64,000 nt of DNA, from contig CM019218.1 of NCBI GenBank assembly GCA_009741485.1, positions 33,418,387 to 33,482,386 on the forward strand. The letters are read 5' to 3'. The notes below the pieces were generated by a model. The model saw only the letters and a list, made by a program, of their open reading frames with translations. It had not been told where the DNA came from and ran no database searches. The position numbers and the translations under genes were made by a program. Position 1 is the stretch's first letter. Each line of letters begins with the position of its first letter. Of the stretch, positions 36,741 through 47,789 are shown one piece after another. The DNA comes from Malurus cyaneus samueli (Eukaryota > Chordata > Aves > Passeriformes > Maluridae).

Positions 36741-38958
36741 TCATTCTTTCTCATTTTTCATTTGTAATTTATGGACCACAAATAATACAGTTCCCTTTCT
36801 GTAAGTTCCTGTATACTTACCTCTTCTATTCCCCAACCCCGCTAAAAAATCTGGAATGCACAAATTCTAATAGCCTTTATACCTTGGTACAAAATTGAAG
36901 GACTGCTGATTTCTCAACCAGCCAGTGTTTTGTCTTGCAGCTTGTTTTTTTCTTCTTAATTTCTAATTTCATGTGCACATTTGCATATGGAACAAGAACA
37001 AAGACTCAAAGGTATTTTTATTTTTTATTACAAATAGGTCTTGTGATTACTTGTTTTTATTTTATAATGTGAGTTCTTAATTGTGAATACTTGTCATATA
37101 GGAACACTGACAGTCTATGAATACCTAATGGATGAATGTGACAACAACAAATTCCATCTTTTCTTTACTGTTTTCTACATGTTTCCTGAAGGTATACCAT
37201 AAAATAATTTGGTCACATTGTGATGTTTTTGTCCTGGGCACTTGCTGGAATTATTTGTCAAGGTGGTGTGGCAGCCCATGATTATATTTCCTTATTTCTG
37301 AAAAGCATTTATTATGGTCTTGTAAGTTTATTCCTACATTACGTTGTCAGTTTTAAAAAGTACCAACTTTATGCATCCTTGCCTGAAAGTGCTGAAGTTG
37401 AGGTGTTTATATTTTCTCTCTATGTATCAGGATCCAGAAACAGGTAATCGCTTTACAGGTGAGAAAGAATGTAACACCTATTTTATGTTGTCTTCAAAGT
37501 ACAGGCTTATCCATTGTTAGACATTACTATGTAAAATAAACCAATGCTGTAGAAATTCACTTGTACTTGAACTACTTGCCAATGTAAAAATAGTAAACTA
37601 TGCCAAAAAAAAGAAAAAGAGAAATCAGTAATGATTGATGATCCAGACTTCTTTTGGTGCAGAAAAAGGTAAAAGGACTGTATACCCCTAGTTGCTTTTT
37701 TGCTGTGGGTTCAACAAGGTCTAAGGAGAAAATCATGAAGATAAGAATGGAAGAGCAATTGTGAATATCTTTATCTTGTGCTACCTGCTCTTCTTGAGTT
37801 TTTGATTGCTTGATACCCTTCCCCCAAAAGTTTACAGAACTGCTTACTGTAGTCTAACATAGCAATCAGTTAATGTTATTAAGTAATGGTCAGCTGATCA
37901 ACTCATACATAAATATTAGCTTAATATTTCTAGAGGGCCTATATAATAATTAAGGACTCTGTAAGCTTCAGTATTTGAATATGGAACTGGCTCTGCAGAA
38001 AAACACCAATTGACGTATGTATGGCCATTGTACAGAGTGTGTGTGAATGGTTTATGGCAGTTTTCCTGCAACACATTTTCAGGGATGGAGAAAATTCTTC
38101 TCCATTATACAAAATGGCTACAGTTACTCTGCATAGCACACAGCAGCTTATATAGGAATATTAGCTGGGAAATAATAAAATTCAAGGAGCTGTTGCTTTG
38201 CCTTCTTCAAGCCTCCATTTCTTTGGAGGGCAGTGCAATGGAACCATGACATGTAGCAGGTGCAGATGCTGCACGCTCATTTTCTCTTTATGATGTATTC
38301 TGTGTTGTGGTCAGCACTTTGGAGTTTTTAGAGAAGCTGAGGCATGAAGCCTTTAAACTAAAATAGAACTTGAAATCACTGAACATGTCACAGAGACTTT
38401 TGTGCTGCATTATTGCATGGTAAAATCAATCTAAGTTTCAGTCTCAAAAATCAATATTAATTAACCTTTTTATTAATTACAGATGACAATTACTACTTAG
38501 GTAAAACCCTACTAGAATAATAGAAAGTGTGATACAGTAGAGCAACGTTGGCCAGTTGTATGATGCTAAGCACCTATCTACTACTTGAGCAGGATCGATA
38601 AGCATAGAAAATTTCACTGCTCAAAGGCAAGAGCAATATGAGGTCTTAACTGCTAGTTATATGTAATTATACAGGAGGCAAGCCCCTGCAGAGTGACACA
38701 AGGCATTCATCACAGCCACCAGCCACATCCTGTCTTGGGAAATCTGGACATATTCTTAACTTGAAATCTGCATGTTTGAGATCAAGCTTTCTTGCATACC
38801 TCACTAAACAGTCTTGATACATAAGGGAGAATTTGGTCTTATATATTTAAAAATAGCTTGAAATATTTTTCATCTGAAAAAGACTTGCAGGAGCTCTATC
38901 ATCTACAATTTGTAATATTATGGTATTAACTATAGCTGGGAAAACACATGATTTTGAT

Positions 38959-39085
38959 TTTATATATATATATATATAAATACACATTTGTACATAAGTG
39001 TATCTACATATACACTTATATAGATACTGTATATTATATAGGAATATATATATACATACATACATATGTGTGTATATACATACAG
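38959..39085. repeat. Long compound TA/TACA microsatellite
   Basis: A (TA)n run is followed by TACA-rich and TATATA-rich repeats up to TACATACATATG and TGTATATACATACAG. It lies in the presumed TTBK2 3' UTR. The two short open frames over it are low-complexity artefacts. Confidence 0.9.
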
Positions 39086-39839
39086 ATAAGAAGAGTCTCA
39101 GCTAGTCCGTCCTGTTTACTCATTTGCCAGAGTGAGCCAAGGCCTGTTCTGCCTTGATTTACTCTGGTCTCATCTTCATCTACTGCAATTTTCCTATGCC
39201 CTAATTCTGATTCTGTGTCTTTTTCATATTACAAGGCCTGATCCTGTAGTCCTACTTGAGCTAAACTCCCATAAGTCCTTATTGCAGTAACATTTATGCG
39301 ATGGTTGACTGTAATGCTTCTAATTTTTTTTTCTTTTCCTCTTTGATGAGAATGTAGATAAAGCCAGACTTAGAGTACAGTCATTTTCCTGTAAACAGAA
39401 TTTTTCTGTAATGAATTGAACATTTTTATGGAACACTAAGAGGCATGAATTCTAGTAAGAAGAATGTGATTATTCCAATTTCTTAAAAGGATCTAATGGA
39501 AAACCACAGATATGTGCCTCCAATTTTTATAAATATGTTAAATGACAGAGTAGCCTTCTGAAAAGGAATAGGAGAATAAAAGAGAGCTCAAAGTCAAACT
39601 TTCTCATTATAGGCCTATAATATATTATTTCTTTCGTTCAGGACTGATTCTGTGAGGTGACAAGAGCCGTATCTGTCTTGTCATTTTCAGTGAGTCAGGG
39701 TCTGCTTAGGTTGACACCATGATTCCCTGTGGTGTGTTCTGTGTATGCTTTTCCACTTTTGGGAGTGGTCAGAGAACTGTTGGCTGGATAAATAAAAGCC
39801 TTGATTGTTTATCCATGATTCCTTTCTTCAACTGGTAAA

Positions 39840-39935
39840 CACTTAGGGTGCTCGTTGGATGGTGAACATGGCAGTACTAGATTAGCAGTTGAACTTGGAT
39901 CTTGGGGGTGTTTTCCAACCTTGATGATTCTATGA
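39840..39935 (+). repeat. CR1 3' end fragment in the TTBK2 3' UTR
   Basis: The sequence has GCAGTTGAACTTGGATCTTG, then TTTTCCAACCTTGATGATTC and TATGATTCC. This is the typical end of a plus-oriented CR1 with its terminal octamer repeat. Confidence 0.8.
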
Positions 39936-40380
39936 TTCCTGTTCCTGAAATTCATAGAACAGGGTATAATATTTTTATTCTATTTATTTTAGCTAATCAA
40001 GTAGGCAGTGAACTGAAAGGGTTTGTTTGCTGTTTTGCTTTTGGCTCAAATGTCTTTGGCTGTAATTAGTACAATTTTTGTAGGAATGCTAGTAAAAGGA
40101 ATTGAGGTTCAGTGTTTTGACTAAATGCAATACACAGGCACAGATCATACATTTTTTAGCTAATCAAATTGCATAAACATGCACCTCACATAAGAATACC
40201 TCACCTGTCTGCTTGAAGCCAGTCTTCCTTTCCAGCATATAATATTTGTGAAAGAGAAATTATATAGTCAACCTGGATTATCTAATGATTGTCAGGAATT
40301 ATCTTAAGATGTTGTCAAATGCCAAAAAGCTTTTATCATTCATTTTTATGTGGTTTAAATAATCAGGCTTTTAAACATTC

Positions 40381-40400
40381 TTTTTTTTTTGGGGGGGGGG
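40381..40400. repeat. T10-G10 homopolymer pair
   Basis: Ten Ts are followed directly by ten Gs. The length is error-prone in sequencing and could be polymorphic. Confidence 0.9.
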
Positions 40401-41868
40401 AGTGGTTTGTTTGGTTCAGTTTTTAAGGAAAAATGCAAAGGAGTCAATTGTTTCAAAGGCTGATGTATTAACTTGGCAATGACTCAACATCTGGGTTTGA
40501 ACAGGTAGGCTGATTTTACTCTCCATTGATGGTAACATATTCTCTCTCAACAGTAATAATGGCAAACCTAAATGTTAGCCTATATCAGTCTTTCATTTTG
40601 CTTCTGTTTCTTCTCTACATGAAGATCTTGGATCCTTGGGAGTTCTTGCTGTTCTTGTGCAGATGAAACTTCATTAAAATCAGTACAGGGTCCTGTTTTG
40701 TTAAGGCTTTTCCCCCTGATTAGGAACTGAAAGGATAAACTCACTCGATAAATATAAAATTTGCAGTTGCTGTATTTTAATTTGGAAAAGTCTTATTTTT
40801 TATTGTTACGTTTATGACATGACATGCCTTTGGATCTCGCCTTTTCTGTCAGAATTACTGTTGAGAACCATCTTTGGCCAAGAGTACAATGTGGTTTCTT
40901 TAAAAACAATACCACAAGTGGGATTCTCATGTGAGGTCCTAATCATCCACAAGTGTCTGTGGGAATTCAGCTGGAATTAATTTGATGTTTGTTTTGAGAT
41001 CACTTGATCTTTGACCTTTTATGTAAAAGACCTATGGTAACATCAGAGCAGCTTGCTCCAAAAGATGCAGTATAATTAGTTTGGTCTGCCTGGCTTCAAA
41101 TCCTTTTAAACCCATATCTGCTGTGTGGCAGGCAAGGTCATAAAGGTTTGACACAAAGTGAGATAGGATTTTTTTGGCAATTTCACATCTTCATCCTCTG
41201 ACTGGAGATCTGGATTTGTTGCCAAGCAGCCTCGTCTGCATCCTCTTTACTTGCAGTGGCTAGAAAGCAAGATTGGAAATTCTTCCCCAACTTTTAACTT
41301 CTGTTCGTTCTATAGAGTCAGCCCAGACTCAAGTTGCTTGTGCTTACAGATGCCAATTTTTAAATGCTGTCATATGAAACTAGTAAATTAAAGAAATCAC
41401 CAGGAATGCCTTCAGAAAAGTACCGACTTTTTGAAGTGGTCAGCCAATGGCTGCTAATCTAAAATCTCTGGGCAGTACCACAAAGATTTAAATCTGTATA
41501 TTAATAAAGAACACAATTATGTCACCCCTTAAGAAATCAAGTACTCAATAGTAGTTTGCTGCATGATTAATTTAAGTGGAAAGTAGTTCCAAGATCATTT
41601 TTTACCGATGAGGAAGAAAAATGTTGAGTCCTTCAAATTCTCTTGCTCAGTTATTGCAGTTCTCTTCCCCTCCTCGGAAATCTTTAAAGCCATTCTTTTA
41701 AGTTTGCTCAGGCACCCACGAACATAAAGAGTTAATGCCCTTGTAATGGTCATTTGTACATAAAGTTGTAATTATTTATTTTCTCATTTGTACCATATCA
41801 AGGCTTTGTACAATGTTTAAGTTTTGTTTTCAAATTATTTTGTATTTTATTTTTATAAACTGGTTCTA

Positions 41869-41874
41869 AATAAA
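41869..41874 (+). terminator. TTBK2: Candidate distal polyadenylation signal of TTBK2
   Basis: The hexamer AATAAA sits within TTCTAAATAAAATATTC and is preceded by a long U-rich stretch. It is the last strong signal before the sequence character changes and before the convergent minus-strand gene. Confidence 0.55.
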
Positions 41875-41890
41875 ATATTCATTCAGCATG

Positions 41891-44800
41891 CAAAACTTCA
41901 ATTCTTGATTGTGTTTGTATAATGATTCATTAACTTAGAAAGCTTCAGCTAATATATTTTTCAGTGTTTTTTCCTATTGTAACCCTGTAATTTAAATGGA
42001 GAAAATGCTTTGGGAGTGATTATTTTTTTCTCTGTTACAAGAATGTAAAAAGTAAAGCAAAAAGCGTGTGTTGGTACTATTGCAACATGAATCAGATGTT
42101 CATACTCAAATTGAAATTATTGGATTGGAAGTTTGATTTAGTAGGTTTATGTGTTGTATATTAATAACAACAGAAAAACCCAAATGGGCTTCCTCAGAAA
42201 CCTGACTTTCTATTTTCTCTTACACCTTCTGCCTGTATTCATCTAAACAATAAATGATTGGCACAGCCAGATCAGGTCAATTTAAGTAACAATATGGTGG
42301 TCCTGAAAAGCCAGCTGCTGATGGCTTTTTTCTTTCCAAAATTGCGGTTTTTTTGGTCAGAGGCCACTATAATTGACCTCTTTTGGGGATAATCAGCTAT
42401 CTGGATGTAGTCACTGAGCTTTTACAGCCTCTTGAGGAGATTTGTCTCCCTTGTACAACAAAGTTAAGCAGCAGATAGCAGAGAAATGAGTGAATGGAAG
42501 CTGTTGCTGGATCTGAGTCCTATGGGGAAATGCTACCGGTTGCTTAGTTTTGTCCAAGACCCTTTTATTTATCTTTCTACTAAAACTAGGCATAAACAGA
42601 GTGTAAGAGTGTAATATCACCACATTTTATATTTGTGGTTTGTGTGCCTGAATATCTTAGTCCTATGCTACTGGAAAATACTGCTTGCACTTGGCACAGC
42701 AGGACAAGTTTTTTAGAGAAATCCAGAAGAAATGGAGAACATTTCCTGGCTCTCTTTCTCAGGAGTACCACTGTTATGCCTTGCATTAAGGCAAATTAAA
42801 AGCCAGCTCTGCCTTTGTTCAAATCGTTGGCAGTATTTTCATTAAGCTTCATGACCAGGTCATTACCTCTTGTCATTTATACAAATAGCCTAGCTAGCTT
42901 CATAGAAAAGGAAACGAATTGAGAATTCATTTACTCAGTAACAGTCCAAGAAAATGATGTTTCACCTCCTGTTAAGAGCAGCCAGAAACTAATGGCATGG
43001 CATCTGGATGGTGCATGTGATTTCAGTGCTCCCAACAGAATCATCATTTGATCACAGAAAGGGTGGTAAAGAAATAGCAACCAACTGTATTAATTGGAAG
43101 AATGGAATAACAATTTTGCACTACTCTGTAGTGATGAGAGGTAGCTCAGTTTCTTTCCTTGTTTAAAACATGTAAATCTAGACCATATCACAAGTGGAAG
43201 AGTGATTTGGATCTGGCTCCAGTACATGTTGTCAGTACAACTGAAACACATGGAAAAAAGCAAGATTGGAACAAACATACTATGGCAGATTGATGTTGAG
43301 GTCTGGTTGTTGTCTGACCTCTGCAGTGTCTTGTAGCATTGCCTGGCTTATTCTCATTCATACAGCAGATCCAATCTGCCCATTCAGCTCACAGGATCTT
43401 GCTGCACTTCTCTACTCGCACTCTAGCTGCCTCTCATTTAAATCAGAACTGGAACATGAGAAAGCAGATACAGGTCAACTCTCCCAAAAAATGCTCCAGT
43501 ATGCGAAATTCAATAATTAGCAGCTGCAAAAATTGAAACATTGAAGACAGCTAAGAACTGCCTGTTGCAACCTGGACAAGCTTAAACTGCTGCCCAGGAG
43601 GACCAGTAGATCCCATTTGCTAATCTACCTGGAATGTCGTGGTAGCATGAATTAGCTTCATTGTCCATGAAAACAAGAGAGCTCATCTGTACTGATGGGG
43701 GAGAAATAATGCTTCCAACAGGTTAATTTGAAAAGCTTGTAACAACATAAACTCAAAAATCTGATTTAGAAGGATCCTTTCCCATTTTTAAAACCAGCCA
43801 TTTATTGATACCTGTCACCTATACCAACTTCTTTTTTTATGATAAACCTGGAAATGAGAACTTTTCTCTTCTTCAAGGCATTAGTCCAAATTAACGTTGG
43901 GCTGTATGTGCATACATTTTATTTTTCTGTGATATTTGCATATTTTACTCCATCTGATACTGAAGGGAAATGCTAACAACTGATTACCTTGTGTTCACAT
44001 TTTAGTTGGCAGCCGTGTTTGGTTTTTGAAGTGTAGGTGTGTGAAATCAGTACACCAAAATGGTGTAAGGGAAGAAGTGAAGTACTTAAATGTACATTTT
44101 CATATGGTAGTGTTCAGTCAAAGCTGACTGCAAAAATGGCATATCTTATGCTATGATTACATATTCTTATGCTTCTGGGAGAGGGACAATTTTATTGTGA
44201 TTCTCTATGTTATTTGTATTTGCTAAATTCTGGCAGCAGGAATGCTTGTGCGAGCCGACTGTAACACTAGAGGCAGCTAGTCATTACTATAGGCCAAATT
44301 TTTGTGTAGAACTTTTTAAATGTTGGTGATAAATGCTTAAGACAACCTGTACGATTTTTCAAGTCATTGGACAAAATTTCAGATGAGAGTGTTTTTGTTT
44401 CCCGTCTGGTACGGATGACAAGACCTTGTACCTCTGCTACTTCTGAATTGTGCAAAGTGGCTCTAATATACGACCCTGAAAACACATCTTAAAATAGTGC
44501 CAATGACAATAGTTTCACCCTATCTAAATGTGAAATGGAGATTTTTCTTTGTAGCATTAAAATGATTTTTGCTTGCTTCAGAGTTGACACCAGGTTACAT
44601 TTTGCTACAGCTCTTCCTCATCTTTCTTCTTCCTTGGGTATACAATTACGAGAAAGGAAATGAAGATGAAAGCCTCCTGAACTATGCAGGAGCATTTGTC
44701 TGGAATGAAGTGAGCCCCTGCCTCCTGTAATTTAAGAGCAAATCTAACTTCCATTTCATGTAAAACAATACAAAGCTTTTTGTTCTATTTCAAATACTGT

Positions 44801-45243
44801 GGCATTGATTCCAGAAGGCTTGCAAAATCAGATAAAGATACAGCCTCATACAACCTGTATGTCAGAGGCACCGCTCACTTTTGCTGTATCTCTCTGTTTT
44901 AACAATGTGACAAAAAAGAGACTACCCTGCTAAATGCAGCAAAACAAAAAGTCTCCGAAGAATTCTGAGGAGGTCATTTGTGAATGAATGCCTCAGTCCT
45001 AAACCATTCCTAGAATAAGCAAGTATCTCAAACTCCTCCTGTGATGCCTTGCACAGCTGAGACTTAAGAAAACAGCAAGCAAGCAAGCAAACATCCTCAA
45101 CATTATATCTATTGGAAAAGAGAAGTATTTAAAAAACCAGCTACTTCTGGGGTTTGTTTATTCCAAGAACTAAGCAACTTGTGTAAGACAGCTCATAGTG
45201 GTCAGTAACCATAATGTTACTTTTTCACCCCTCTCTCATGCCT
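41891..45243. other. Intergenic stretch between TTBK2 and the minus-strand Myb/SANT-like gene
   Basis: I see no coding exon, RNA gene or recognisable transposon here. Part of it may be 3' UTR of the minus-strand gene if a more distant polyadenylation site is used (for example TTTATT near 44195, AATAAA on the minus strand). Confidence 0.6.
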
Positions 45244-45249
45244 TTTATT
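45244..45249 (-). terminator. Candidate polyadenylation signal of the Myb/SANT-like gene
   Basis: TTTATT on the plus strand reads AATAAA on the minus strand, about 290 bases beyond the stop codon. Another AATAAA lies closer to 45155. Which one is used cannot be told from sequence. Confidence 0.35.
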
Positions 45250-45535
45250 TTTCAAAAGGTGACATTAAACAAAGGATGATACAGACAAAAGTCTTAGTCA
45301 AAATGAACATTTGGGTTTTTAAGAGAGTAAGACGATAAAGAAAAGAGAATTATTAGCCAACTGCAATAGAGTTAACTGGAGACTGGTAATTAGTGTTTAA
45401 TGCCACCTATAGCAAAATGTTTCCCACTGGGAAAAACACAGGAGGCAAGTCCACTTTACTCCTTCAAAGTCATAGGCTGGAGTGGAACATACAACAGCAC
45501 CCAACAATACAGTCACTTTACGTATATTCAAGTTT

Positions 45536-46194
45536 TTACACATCTGCAAAGCAGAAGTAGTAGCAGCCATTTGGATGTTCTTTCTTAATGGTTCTCAGGG
45601 GGGCCCTAGGAAACTCTGAAGGACCTGGTTCTTGGGACATGGAGCTGGAGCTGCAGCTGCTGCTTCTGCTGCTGCTTCCAGCCACCTGCGCTCTACCTCT
45701 GTCCTTAGCAGGGGAGAGCTGGGGGGATCCTGGGCTCAGGTACCCAGCAGTGGTCTGAGTAGATGCAGTGGCATGTGTGGTGGGGCCAGTGTTGTTTTTC
45801 ACATAGACGTTTTTGATAGCAACAAGCGTATGTGCCATGATGCTGATGCTGTTACTCAGATCTTGCATGCCTTGCTGCAGCAGCCGAAGATTGTGGTTGA
45901 CACTGTCAAAGCCAGACTGGATCACCTGTATTTGGGCCTGCTGAATCTGCAGAAGGTCCTCTTCAGTCATTTCATTTTGGTCTGCCTGCGACCTGCCTTT
46001 TGTTTTGGCTTTTACTTTCCCAGAGGAACCACCGCCTGATGTCCCCAGAAAAGGCAATTGTTCTTGACTAGGTGGAACCACTACCATGTCCTCAGAGCTT
46101 TCTTCTGGCTCCACCACCTTCACTACTATTTCTTCTTTGAGGTTCATCTTCTCAAGACTGGATTGATGAGATGGGCCAGGATTGCCATTAAACC
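45536..46194 (-). CDS. Exon 2 of the Myb/SANT-like gene, coiled coil and Ser-rich tail
   Basis: The acceptor is CTCTTTCTAG after a long pyrimidine tract, and the stop TAA is at 45538-45536. In order it encodes an acidic segment (KEEIVVKVVEPEESSEDMVV), a Gly/Ser/Lys-rich segment, a helical heptad-like segment at about 45967-45809 (EEDLLQIQQAQIQVIQ, LLQQGMQDLSNSISIMAHTL), an SPGSPQLSPAKDRGRAQ stretch, a Ser run and the end HPNGCYYFCFADV. A second acceptor (TTTCTCACAG, exon start about 46242) is in the same phase. Codon use and length argue for a real coding exon. Confidence 0.7.
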
Positions 46195-47453
46195 CTAGAA
46201 AGAGGGGGGGTGGAGGGGGCGGGGAGAGAAGCAAAGTAGAGCCTGTGAGAAACTTCATAATCTCAGTAGTCAGTGAAACACTTTTTCATCCACTAAGCAC
46301 TAACCTTGAAACAAGACTCTCAAACTCAGACTTTATCTTTGATGCTTTTAGAATACAAATTACCTCGACAGGTGGGAAGAAAACCATAAATATGCATTCA
46401 CCAGTTAACCATGTATCTGCATACTACAGAACCAAGCTTTAGAATCCCAAAGACAAAGTTCACTGCAAGCTCATTTCATGCTCTTATCGTGCGTGCAGTA
46501 ACCAGTAGGAGCATTGCTGAAACACCGTGATTGCAAGAATCCCTTGGTATTGAAGGAGATCATTTCAACGTGCAAGGACAATGTTTCCACCACGTACAAA
46601 GTTATGTGCTCACAGCACTTTGTCCTGGCTGGATCTGCGTGCTGCCACGGCTTTTTGCATTTGTAGGAATAATTACTGCAATAGTAAATATCGCTGGCCG
46701 GGTCTAACGCTTCGTGGAGGGGCAGTATCGAGACGGGGTTTTTACTCTCGGGAGCTGTTTTGAGGCACTTTTATGACCTACAGCACGAAGCCTCACAGTT
46801 CTGTGTGCGTGCATCTAAGTTTTGCGCCTCCAAGGATTCGAGCCAGCCCCGTCCAGCGGGGCCGGTGCCCGCGGCCCCTGCGCTCTCCTCTCGGAGCGGG
46901 CGGACAGCGCCGATCCCCCGCACACCGGGGCTCCCGCGGCTGCGGCGGGGGACACCGGGCGGAGGGTCCGGGGCGGCGCCGCGGGGGTCGCTCCCGCACC
47001 TCACCATGTCCCCTACGACGGCGCCGGGCAGCTCCAGCGTGTCGATGCCGCCCACGATGGGCACGGCCTCGGCGGGCAGCAGGGAGCCGTAGGCGCGGCG
47101 CTGACGGCGGGCGGGCGGCGCGGCGGCGGGCGGCAGCTCCTCGGGGGCCAGCAGGAGGCCGAGGGCGGGGGGCGCCGGGGGCCCGCAGCCCTGCGAGAGG
47201 CGGCACAGCTTGCTGCGGTCGCGGCGCTTCAGGTCCCGCCAGCGCTTCTTCAGTCTCCACTCGCGGGGGCAGGCGGCCACCGGGTTCACCTTGTGCCGGA
47301 TCAGCTCCCACACCTTCCGCTTCTGGCCGGGCGGAGGCGCGGCGGGTCCCGCGCGAACAGCAGCTGCTCGTGTTTCAGCACCTGCTCGATCAGCACCTCC
47401 GTCTCCGCCTCGTTGAAATTCGCCTTGCGCCGTTTGGGCGAGTCCTCGGCCAT
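45536..47453 (-). CDS. Myb/SANT-like DNA-binding domain protein, two exons, reading frame disturbed
   Basis: This gene runs head to head with CDAN1. Exon 1 encodes a Myb/SANT-like (NAIF1, MSANTD and MYPOP type) trihelix DNA-binding domain. It begins MAEDSPKRRKANFNEAETEV, continues LIEQVLKHEQLLF, then in another frame gives RKVWELIRHKVNPVAACP and LKKRWRDLKRRDRSKL. Exon 2 encodes an acidic stretch, a probable coiled coil and a Ser-rich tail. The architecture (N-terminal Myb/SANT, C-terminal oligomerisation helix) is that of transposon-derived nuclear DNA-binding proteins, so a transcriptional role is inferred. Oddities: a frameshift near 47336-47350 inside the domain, and exon 1 ends in phase 0 of the second frame while exon 2 needs phase 1. 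Either the assembly has small indels in this GC-rich DNA, a small exon is missed, or the gene is decaying. The start has a good context (A at -3, G at +4). Confidence 0.7.
46195..47004 (-). other. Intron of the Myb/SANT-like gene
   Basis: This is an 810-base GT-AG interval. Its half nearest exon 1 lies in the CpG island and is GC-rich. Its half nearest exon 2 is ordinary AT-rich DNA. It holds no extra exon that I can support. Confidence 0.6.
47005..47453 (-). CDS. Exon 1 of the Myb/SANT-like gene
   Basis: The ATG is at 47453-47451 on the minus strand, and the donor ATG|GTGAGG puts the exon end at 47005. The first ~35 codons match the start of a Myb/SANT domain (KRRKANFNEAETEVLIEQVL). Without a frame change the frame ends at a TGA at 47303-47301, after 50 codons. 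With a shift of one base around 47336-47350 the domain continues (VWELIRHKVNPVAACPREW, KKRWRDLKRR). After that come a Pro/Ala-rich linker and GGIDTLELPGAVVGDM. GC content is very high. Confidence 0.7.
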
Positions 47454-47789
47454 CCTCCGCCGCGGGCGTCGGCGGGCGGGCGGGGGGCGAGGAGCCGCGG
47501 GGAGGGGGGCGGAACGCCGCTGCCTTCCCTCCACCCGGCCCGCGGGTGCCGCCGCCGCTAGGCGAGCCCGAGCTCTGCCGGGGAAGGAAATACCGCGCAT
47601 GAGAGAGGAAAAGACGCGCACGGACCGGCGCAGGCGCCCGTGCCCCGCGTGTTGACATGGGAGGGGGCGCGGCCCCGCCGCCTCCCGGCGGGAATCCCCC
47701 GCTCGGCGCCGCCCCCCGCGGGAACAGGGGACACGCCGGGCCCGCCCCGCGCGGGGTTGTGCGCGTGCTCGGCGGGAGCGGGGCCGGGA
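47454..47789. promoter_or_regulatory. Shared 5' region of CDAN1 and the Myb/SANT-like gene
   Basis: These 336 bases separate the two start codons. There is no TATA box at a plausible place. GC-box-like elements (GGGGGCGG near 47502, CCCGCCCCGC near 47740) and NRF1-like half sites (CGCGCATG near 47593, GCGCAGGCGC near 47627) are present. This is the usual make-up of divergent housekeeping promoters. The motif calls are by eye. Confidence 0.65.

Larger units (their letters stand above)
34757..41890 (+). other. TTBK2: Probable long 3' UTR of TTBK2
   Basis: After the TAG there are about 7.1 kb of AT-rich sequence without coding exons. It ends at an AATAAA (41869-41874) embedded in a U-rich context typical of a distal cleavage site. 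Earlier AATAAA hexamers at 37535-37540 and 39791-39796 could be proximal sites. The stretch contains the palindrome at 35059-35084, TA-rich microsatellites, a T10G10 run and a CR1 tail at 39840-39935. That the whole stretch is transcribed is an inference; a shorter UTR followed by intergenic DNA is possible. Confidence 0.6.

Noticed and set aside
38847..39157. Short frames rich in Tyr and Ile on both strands
   Set aside because: They are translations of the TA/TACA microsatellite.
45073..45092. (CAAG)n-like tetranucleotide repeat
   Set aside because: Only about four units, too short to be notable.
46773..47655. Two long plus-strand open frames (262 and 277 codons) over exon 1 of the minus-strand gene
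   Set aside because: Their composition is almost only Gly, Arg, Pro and Ala, and they overlap the Myb/SANT domain antisense. They are shadows of GC richness.
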